A DNA stretch of 5,724 nt from DASUSH01 sp050996575 (lineage in GTDB: Bacteria > Actinomycetota > Thermoleophilia > Solirubrobacterales > 70-9), in NCBI GenBank assembly GCA_050996575.1, contig JBPCRS010000096.1, forward strand, positions 1-5,724, given 5' to 3'. The notes under the pieces were generated by a model that was not told the DNA's origin, did no database searches, and saw only the letters and a list, made by a program, of their open reading frames with translations. This document shows, one piece after another, positions 4,829-5,724 of this stretch. A program made the translations under genes and the position numbers. Position 1 is the stretch's first letter, and every line of letters starts with the position of its first letter.

Positions 4829-5724
4829 ATGCCCGAACAAGTAGGGATGAAGGAGCTGTTGGAGGCCGGGCTTCATTTCGGCCACCAGACGCGCCGCTGG
4901 AACCCGCGGATGCGCCGGTTCATCTTCGGCGAGCGCGAGGGAATTCACGTGATCGACCTGCAGAAGACGCAGGTCCTGCTCGAGAAGGCGCGCGTATTCG
5001 CCGCCGACGCCGCCCGCGACGGCGGCCAGGTGCTCTTCGTCGGCACCAAGAAGCAGGCCCAGGACTCGATCCAGGAATGGGCCGACAAGAGCGGCATGCC
5101 ATACGTCAACAAGCGCTGGCTCGGCGGCCTGCTGACCAACTTCGCGACGATCTCGCAACGGATCGATCGTCTCCACGATCTGACCAGGCTCCAGAACGAG
5201 GGTCAGCTGCAGCTGCTGCCGACGAAGGAGCGGATGTCGATGGAGGCCGAGCTGAAGAAGCTCGAGTACAACCTCGGCGGCGTCCGCGACATGAAGCGCC
5301 TGCCCCAGGCCGTCTTCATCGTCGACCTGAAGACCGAGGAGATCGCCGTCCGCGAGGTCGAGCGGCTCGGAATCCCGATCATCGCCCTGGTCGACTCGAA
5401 CGTCGATCCGGACGCGGTCGCATACCCGATCCCCGGCAACGACGACGCAATCCGCTCCTGCGACCTCGTCATCTCGACGATCGGGAGCGCGATCGAGGGT
5501 GCCGCGGGCGAGTTCCGCGAGGCCGAGGAGAAGCGCCGCGCCGAGGAGGAAAAGAAGCGCCAGGCCGAGGATGAGCGCAAGCGCAAGGAGGCCGAGGAAA
5601 AGGCCAAGCAGGAGGCAGAGCTGAAGGCACGCCAGGAGGCCGAGGCGGCCGCCGCAGCCCAGCAGGCCACCGGCGCCGATGCGCCCGCGCCAGCGCAGCA
5701 GACCGCGGCGGCTCAGCCCACCCC
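4829..5724 (+). CDS. rpsB: 30S ribosomal protein S2, 3' end outside window
   Basis: 298 complete codons are present with no stop before the edge. The S2 core is unmistakable: MKELLEAGLHFGHQTRRWNP (7-26), VLFVGTKKQAQ, NKRWLGGLLTNF, LPQAVFIVDLKTE and IPIIALVDSNVDPD, ending near residue 228. S2 binds late in small-subunit assembly between head and body and contacts S1-like proteins and 16S rRNA. After the core comes an unusual extension: about residues 229-279 are nearly all Glu, Lys, Arg, Ala and Gln, predicting a long charged helix, followed by an Ala/Pro/Gln-rich tail that continues past the window. Bacterial S2 is usually 230-270 residues, so this is a long-tailed form. It has its own leader and strong Shine-Dalgarno, so it probably starts a new transcription unit, with tsf expected next. 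Confidence 0.98.
   Translation, partial: MPEQVGMKELLEAGLHFGHQTRRWNPRMRRFIFGEREGIHVIDLQKTQVLLEKARVFAADAARDGGQVLFVGTKKQAQDSIQEWADKSGMPYVNKRWLGGLLTNFATISQRIDRLHDLTRLQNEGQLQLLPTKERMSMEAELKKLEYNLGGVRDMKRLPQAVFIVDLKTEEIAVREVERLGIPIIALVDSNVDPDAVAYPIPGNDDAIRSCDLVISTIGSAIEGAAGEFREAEEKRRAEEEKKRQAEDERKRKEAEEKAKQEAELKARQEAEAAAAAQQATGADAPAPAQQTAAAQPT

Noticed and set aside
5077..5574. A 165-codon plus-strand frame inside rpsB
   Set aside because: It is an out-of-phase reading of the conserved S2 gene, Arg/Gly/Pro-rich with no family signal.
1..5724. CRISPR arrays, insertion sequences, attachment sites, rRNA or tRNA genes
   Set aside because: Reading both strands I saw no spaced direct repeats, transposase motifs, terminal inverted repeats or conserved RNA gene sequences.

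Overview
The window is a dense, GC-rich (by eye roughly two thirds or more G+C), single-strand bacterial segment in which every convincing gene reads on the + strand. Gene content and order (pgeF-yggS-sepF-[patatin]-proC-yggT-lspA-rluA/D, then rpsB) match the cell-division-linked 'ylm' neighbourhood found downstream of ftsZ in Gram-positive bacteria. High GC, frequent GTG/TTG starts, SepF and a long charged tail on ribosomal protein S2 suggest a high-GC actinobacterium, possibly of a deep branch such as Thermoleophilia. That placement is inference from protein style, not a database result.

Layout. Positions 1-235 hold the 3' end of pgeF (YfiH/YlmD family). It overlaps yggS (223-855), a PLP-binding homeostasis protein. 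After an 88-base gap comes sepF (944-1522), the FtsZ membrane anchor. A patatin-like lipid hydrolase follows in the same reading frame as sepF, separated from it by a single TAG and lacking any ATG/GTG/TTG upstream of its first catalytic motif; its most likely start is CTG at 1538. Then come proC (2497-3267), yggT (3264-3560), lspA (3557-4009) and an RluA-type pseudouridine synthase (4006-4671); the last three junctions are 4-base stop/start overlaps, so translation is probably coupled. The order resembles the Firmicutes ylmD-E-F-G ... lspA-ylyB string with ylmH, divIVA and ileS absent between yggT and lspA.

Positions 4672-4828 are the only sizeable non-coding stretch. It is locally AT-richer and holds an 8-bp hairpin, a possible H-type pseudoknot, a 14-codon upstream ORF ending Pro-Pro-stop, a 7-bp long-range stem whose 5' arm is the Pro-Pro codons of that ORF, and a CCCGGG hairpin. 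It ends in a clear Shine-Dalgarno for rpsB (4829 to the window edge, incomplete). It looks like a regulatory leader for ribosomal protein S2.

How they work together. SepF (and probably YggT) relate to septum assembly at the membrane; LspA matures lipoproteins and the patatin probably hydrolyses acyl lipids, so several products act at the membrane. YggS and ProC link PLP and proline metabolism to the same transcript, and the pseudouridine synthase and S2 serve the ribosome. The points most worth checking are the start or readthrough of the patatin, the rpsB leader with its mini-ORF, and the altered substrate-loop residues of ProC.
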